The position numbers and the translations under genes are program-made. This document shows, piece after piece, positions 60,188 through 64,000 of a stretch of 64,000 nt of DNA. Origin of the DNA: Bradyrhizobium diversitatis. Its GTDB lineage: Bacteria; Pseudomonadota; Alphaproteobacteria; Rhizobiales; Xanthobacteraceae. The notes beneath the pieces were generated by a model that was not told where the DNA came from, did no database searches, and saw only the letters and a program-made list of their open reading frames with translations. Position 1 is the stretch's first letter. Every line of letters starts with the position of its first letter. The DNA lies in NCBI RefSeq assembly GCF_016031635.1, contig NZ_JACEGD010000011.1, forward strand, positions 186,001 through 250,000, read 5' to 3'.

Positions 60188-60409
60188 GATGAACTCCCTG
60201 TGGCAACGATCTGCACTTCCATCGCGGCCATTGCGCAGTTACAGACAGCTTGCGGCGACACGCAAGCGACAATGCGGCACATGTTAAATACGCTGCATCG
60301 CAAAATCACGTGAGCGGTAAAATCAGAAAACCTACGCATTTGTGTTGCGACCTCGTCAACTGATTCTGCTTATGTTAGACTTAGGTCTCAAAGCAGGGAG
60401 GTCACCACG

Positions 60410-60628
60410 ATGTCAGCGGTTGCTGAAGTGATGTCGACCGTAGCGCTAAGGCGTGATCCGCGTTGCAGCGAGTTGCCTACGTGTCCCGTCTGCGCCGACT
60501 CCATGGTCGCCGCCGAAGCTTCAGCCTACGTCTCGGACCACATGATCAGCTATCTCTGGACCTGCGACAATTGCGGCTATGGCTTCGTGACCAAGCACGC
60601 CCTGAAGCAACGCTTCACCTGCAACTGA
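60410..60628 (+). CDS. Small zinc-ribbon protein (72 aa)
   Basis: Two CxxC pairs (CPVC 25-28, CDNC 52-55) imply a zinc ribbon. GGGAGGTCACC precedes the ATG; a second ATG at 60431 would shorten it. It has no recognised domain but looks like short regulatory or ribosome-associated zinc proteins. It is alone between cysK and the convergent tgt. Confidence 0.8.
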   Translation: MSAVAEVMSTVALRRDPRCSELPTCPVCADSMVAAEASAYVSDHMISYLWTCDNCGYGFVTKHALKQRFTCN

Positions 60629-60646
60629 TGTTGACTTGCAACTGAT

Positions 60647-61792
60647 CTAGCGCGGGGCGATGTCGCCCCTCGCCCAGTCCTCGCGCGTGCGCTGATAGAA
60701 CTCGTCAAATTGTCCCTGCGCGATCGCACCTCTGATGCCCTGCATCAGGAACTGGTAATAAGCGATATTGATCTCGGACAGCAGCATCGCGCCCAACGTC
60801 TCGCCCGCCTTGACGAGATGATGCAGATAGGCACGCGCGTAGTTGCGCGCCGCAGGCCATGAGCTCTCTTCGTCGAGCGGACGCGGATCGTCGGCGTGGC
60901 GCGCATTGCGCAGATTCACCTGGCCGAAGCGCGTGAAGGCGACGCCATGCCGGCCATTGCGCGTCGGCATCACGCAATCGAACATGTCGATGCCGCGCTT
61001 CACGGCTTCGAGGATGTCGTCCGGCGTGCCGACGCCCATCAGGTAGCGCGGGCGTTCTCTCGGCAGCAATGGTGCGGTCTCGTCGATCATCGCCAGCATC
61101 ACTGCCTGCGGTTCGCCAACCGCAAGACCGCCGATCGCATAGCCATGGAAGCCGATCGTAACGAGGCCTTCGGCGCTCGCATGACGTAGTTGGGGGATGT
61201 CGCCGCCCTGCACGATACCGAACAGCATGTAGCCGTCCGGGGCGCTCTCGAAGGCGCGCTTGCTTCTCTCGGCCCAGCGCAGCGACAATTGCATCGCGCG
61301 CTCGATGTCGGCGCGCTCGGCCGGAAGCCGCACGCATTCGTCCATCTGCATGGCGATGTCGGAGCCGAGCAAACGCTGCACCTCGATCGACCGCTCCGGC
61401 GACAGCTCGACCTTGGCACCGTCGATATGCGAGCGGAAGGTGACGGCGTTCTCGCTGACCTTGCGCAAATCCGCCAGCGACATCACCTGGAAGCCGCCGG
61501 AATCCGTCAGCATCGGTCCGTTCCAGCCGGTGAACCGCTGCAATCCACCGAGCGCGGCGATCCGCTCCGCGCTCGGACGCAGCATCAGGTGGTAGGTGTT
61601 GCCCAGCACGATGTCGGCGCCGGCATCGCGCACCTCGCGCCAATGCATCCCCTTCATGGCACCGGCGGTGCCGACCGGCATGAAGGCCGGCGTCCGCACA
61701 ACGCCATGCGGCGTGGTCAGCCGCCCGGTGCGCGCGGCCCCATCGGCGGCGAGCACTTCAAAGTGATTGGGGAGATCATTGTCCGGATTCAT
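60647..61792 (-). CDS. tgt: Queuine tRNA-ribosyltransferase (Tgt) lacking the zinc site
   Basis: ATG 61792 gives 381 residues. Tgt exchanges guanine 34 of tRNAs for preQ1 in queuosine synthesis. Both catalytic aspartates are present: D97 in [12 protein letters not shown] and D272 in [14 protein letters not shown]. The structural zinc site of bacterial Tgt (C-x-C-x2-C and a His 26 residues later) is gone: the positions read S310, W312, A315 and I341 in [11 protein letters not shown] and [10 protein letters not shown]. The loss of all four ligands together while the fold and catalytic residues are kept suggests a zinc-independent enzyme rather than decay. Confidence 0.9.
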   Translation of the reverse strand: MNPDNDLPNHFEVLAADGAARTGRLTTPHGVVRTPAFMPVGTAGAMKGMHWREVRDAGADIVLGNTYHLMLRPSAERIAALGGLQRFTGWNGPMLTDSGGFQVMSLADLRKVSENAVTFRSHIDGAKVELSPERSIEVQRLLGSDIAMQMDECVRLPAERADIERAMQLSLRWAERSKRAFESAPDGYMLFGIVQGGDIPQLRHASAEGLVTIGFHGYAIGGLAVGEPQAVMLAMIDETAPLLPRERPRYLMGVGTPDDILEAVKRGIDMFDCVMPTRNGRHGVAFTRFGQVNLRNARHADDPRPLDEESSWPAARNYARAYLHHLVKAGETLGAMLLSEINIAYYQFLMQGIRGAIAQGQFDEFYQRTREDWARGDIAPR

Positions 61793-61986
61793 GGCGGTGC
61801 TTATTGCGTGTCGGGGCAGGCCGATCAACCCGCCAGACCGCGCTCCCGCCGATTTATGCTCCAGACTGGGACAGCAATTCGCACGAGGGATCGGCGCTCT
61901 CCACCCTTGCCAAACAAAACGATACCGTGTAGTTTTGTCTTGGGGACTGGACGGGATGCCGCAGGCGAATTTGCCGGCGGTCGTAC

Positions 61987-63195
61987 ATGCGTGATCGCCA
62001 GCCACCGACAATGCCCACCCCTTCATGTTCGACCGACGCATCCGTCTCCACGTGTGACCGGATCAGGCAGACTATCGTCCGCCTGACCAGATCGCTGGTC
62101 CTGGTGTGCAGCTTGGCGCTCGGCGCCTGCACCTCCCTGCCCCGCACGCCCTATACGGCCGCGGAAGCCAGCACGTCGCGCGTGCTCGATATCGACGGCC
62201 TCCGGCGCTACGCCGACGATCCCGTCACGAAGTTCAGCTTCGAGAAGGCCAACAGCACCGCGACGAGATCCTATCTGGCGCTGTCCGGCGGCGGTGCCGA
62301 CGGCGCCTATGGCGTCGGCGTGCTCAACGGCTGGACCGCGGCGAGAACCCGCCCCACCTTCACCGTCGTCTCGGGCGTCAGCACCGGCGGCCTGATCGCG
62401 CCGTTTGCGTTCCTCGGCCCGCAATATGACGACACGCTGAAGGAGGTCTACACCAGCGGCATCGCGGAGAGCCTCCTGAACGATCCCAGCATCATGCGCG
62501 TGCTGTTCGGATCCGGCCTGTTCGGCAACACGCGGCTGCGCGAGCTGGTCGCGCGCTATGTCGGTCCGGAGATCCTGGCGCAAGTCGCGCGCGAAAATGC
62601 GAAGGGTAGGAAGCTGCTCGTGGTGACGACCGACCTCGACACCCAGCGCACCGCGATCTGGGACATGGGCAAGATCGCCGCGGTCGGAACGCCTGAGGCC
62701 CTGAAGCTGTTTCGCGACGTGATGGCGGCCTCGGCCAGCATTCCCCTGGTGTTTCCGCCGATCATGATCGATGCCGAAGGCCAGGGCCGCAAGTTTCAGG
62801 AGATGCATGTCGACGGCGGCGTGACGGCCCCGGTGCTGACATTGCCGGAAGCCCTGCTGTTCCAGAGCGGCCGCATGCCCGGCAGTGCGATGATGGACAT
62901 CTACATCCTCGTCAACAAGAAGATCGAGCGCAACTTCGAGCTCGTCTCCAACGGCACCATCGACGTTGCCTCACGCAGCCTGTCGGCAATCACCCAATCG
63001 CAGACGCGCTCGATCATCTTCTCGACGTACGATTTCGCCAAGCGCAACCGACTGGGATTCCATCTCTCCTACATCGCGCGCGACTACCCCGCCCCGCCGT
63101 CCGAAGGGTTCGATACCACCTATATGCGGGCGCTGTATCAGTACGGATACGAGAAGGCTGCATCCGGCCAGGCCTGGACCTCGACGCTTCCGTGA
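61987..63195 (+). CDS. Patatin-like phospholipase lipoprotein
   Basis: The protein has up to 402 residues (ATG 61987; ATG 62011 is also possible). A lipobox LGAC near residue 48 marks it as a lipoprotein of the outer or inner membrane. The patatin fold shows [14 protein letters not shown] (oxyanion-hole glycine run), the nucleophile motif GVSTGG and the dyad Asp in VDGGV. It would hydrolyse acyl groups of phospholipids. The N-terminus before the signal is Ser/Thr-rich and may be untranslated. Confidence 0.88.
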   Translation: MRDRQPPTMPTPSCSTDASVSTCDRIRQTIVRLTRSLVLVCSLALGACTSLPRTPYTAAEASTSRVLDIDGLRRYADDPVTKFSFEKANSTATRSYLALSGGGADGAYGVGVLNGWTAARTRPTFTVVSGVSTGGLIAPFAFLGPQYDDTLKEVYTSGIAESLLNDPSIMRVLFGSGLFGNTRLRELVARYVGPEILAQVARENAKGRKLLVVTTDLDTQRTAIWDMGKIAAVGTPEALKLFRDVMAASASIPLVFPPIMIDAEGQGRKFQEMHVDGGVTAPVLTLPEALLFQSGRMPGSAMMDIYILVNKKIERNFELVSNGTIDVASRSLSAITQSQTRSIIFSTYDFAKRNRLGFHLSYIARDYPAPPSEGFDTTYMRALYQYGYEKAASGQAWTSTLP

Positions 63196-63294
63196 ATGCG
63201 CGTGACGGAACGAGGTAATACCGAAACCGTTGACGATATGGCCAATTCGGCCAGATTCGCGATGACGCCTCCGCTCCTGCGCGATATAGAGCGA

Positions 63295-64000
63295 ATGACC
63301 GATATCACGACCGCGCAGGAATCATTGGGCATGGGATTGACTGCGACCAGGACAAAACCGGCAGCACCACGGCGCGAGGTGCCGAAATCCCGCGGCGGCC
63401 GGCCGACGAAGTCAGCCGCGATCGAGCGCGACCAGCGGCTGATCGAGGTCGCCACCCGCCTTTTCCTGGATCGCGGCTTCGAGGCGACCTCGCTCGATGC
63501 GGTCGCGGAAGCGGCCCGGGTGAGCAAGCCCACGGTCTATTCGCGCTATGGCGACAAGCGCGGGCTGTTCGCGGCCGTACTGAGGCGGGAGATCGCGCGC
63601 TGGCTCGCGCCGCTGTCGGCCGCGGCAGAGACCCAGCTGAGCAGCGCCGCCGACATCTCGGTCGAGCAGCGGCTGGTCGAGATCGGGCGCGAGATGCTCT
63701 CATTCACCTGTGGCCCCGACGCCGTCGCCTTCAGCCGCATGATGACGTCGCAGGCCATCAACTTCCCCGACGTCGCCAAGCTCGGCAAGGAGGAAGGCTG
63801 GCTCAAGGCCGTCGCCACCACCGCGCGCTTCTTCGACCATCTGGTGGCGCAAGGTGCGCTCGATGTCGAAGACACCACCATCGCAGCCGAGGTGTTCCTC
63901 GACGTCGTCGTTGGACACACCCACCGCCTGGCGACATTCGGAACGGCGCTCGAGCCGAAATCGGCCGAAAAGCGCATGCGCATCGCGATCAGACTGTTCC
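63295..64000 (+). CDS. TetR-family transcriptional regulator (partial, runs off the window)
   Basis: The gene starts at ATG 63295 and is open to the window end (235 codons), so its C-terminus is missing. The N-terminal helix-turn-helix is clear: LIEVATRLFLDRGFEATSLD and VAEAARVSKPTVYSRYGDK. It is preceded by a short palindrome GGCC-AATTC-GGCC (63240-63252) that might be its operator. The ligand and targets are unknown; the patatin gene upstream is a possible target. Confidence 0.88.
   Translation, partial: MTDITTAQESLGMGLTATRTKPAAPRREVPKSRGGRPTKSAAIERDQRLIEVATRLFLDRGFEATSLDAVAEAARVSKPTVYSRYGDKRGLFAAVLRREIARWLAPLSAAAETQLSSAADISVEQRLVEIGREMLSFTCGPDAVAFSRMMTSQAINFPDVAKLGKEEGWLKAVATTARFFDHLVAQGALDVEDTTIAAEVFLDVVVGHTHRLATFGTALEPKSAEKRMRIAIRLF

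Overview
The window looks like chromosomal DNA of a Bradyrhizobium-like alphaproteobacterium. The evidence is high GC, an NdvB/NdvC-type cyclic beta-(1,3)(1,6)-glucan locus, a CDP-choline-dependent phosphatidylcholine synthase (Pcs), HspQ, SdhE-Mfd-RecG clustering, and palindromic intergenic repeats of the kind common in that genus. No IS element, phage, rRNA operon or CRISPR array was seen. The right end cuts a TetR-type gene. All calls were made by reading the sequence; no database search was run.

Layout. 0.3-2.6 kb: a small membrane protein, then an ArgD-like aminotransferase behind a promoter, a 29-codon arginine-rich leader ORF and a terminator hairpin (an apparent attenuator), then tRNA-Arg(TCG). 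2.7-6.6 kb: a Crp/Fnr regulator, a trehalose-6-phosphate synthase fused to a membrane-anchored sensor-like N-terminus, and two small genes. 6.7-11.5 kb: quinone oxidoreductase, TerC, Pcs, a UbiH-type hydroxylase and an AEC transporter. 11.6-19.8 kb: HspQ, IalB-like protein, a peptide-binding protein followed by a degenerate adenylate-forming protein and a degenerate GGDEF-like protein, a delta-9 desaturase and CspA. 20-26.2 kb: Mfd, SdhE and RecG. 26.2-33.8 kb: a low-GC orphan, a dehydrogenase, a DUF502 protein, GlmS, GlmU and a SPOR-like membrane protein. 34-40.7 kb: small membrane and secreted proteins and the ndvC/ndvB glucan locus.

40.7-46.7 kb is the accessory part. It holds repeats, tRNA-Lys(TTT), a two-gene HEPN-type module, 1.5 kb of gene debris with duplicated segments, small orphan genes and a YecA/SEC-C protein. 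46.7-50.6 kb carries a second, diverged Mfd-like helicase and a structured intergenic region ending in a terminator. 50.6-58.9 kb has a Nudix hydrolase, an AI-2E-type transporter, zinc-ribbon and secreted proteins, a formyltransferase, RidA, a DMT transporter broken by one stop codon, and a secreted caspase-like protein. 59-64 kb has an orphan BrnA-like protein, CysK, a queuine tRNA-ribosyltransferase lacking all four zinc ligands, a patatin lipoprotein and a partial TetR regulator.

The observations I would follow first are the arginine-rich attenuator (1.0-1.2 kb), the sensor-fused trehalose-6-phosphate synthase, the second Mfd with an altered RNA-polymerase-interaction region, the zinc-less Tgt, and the HEPN two-gene module next to tRNA-Lys.
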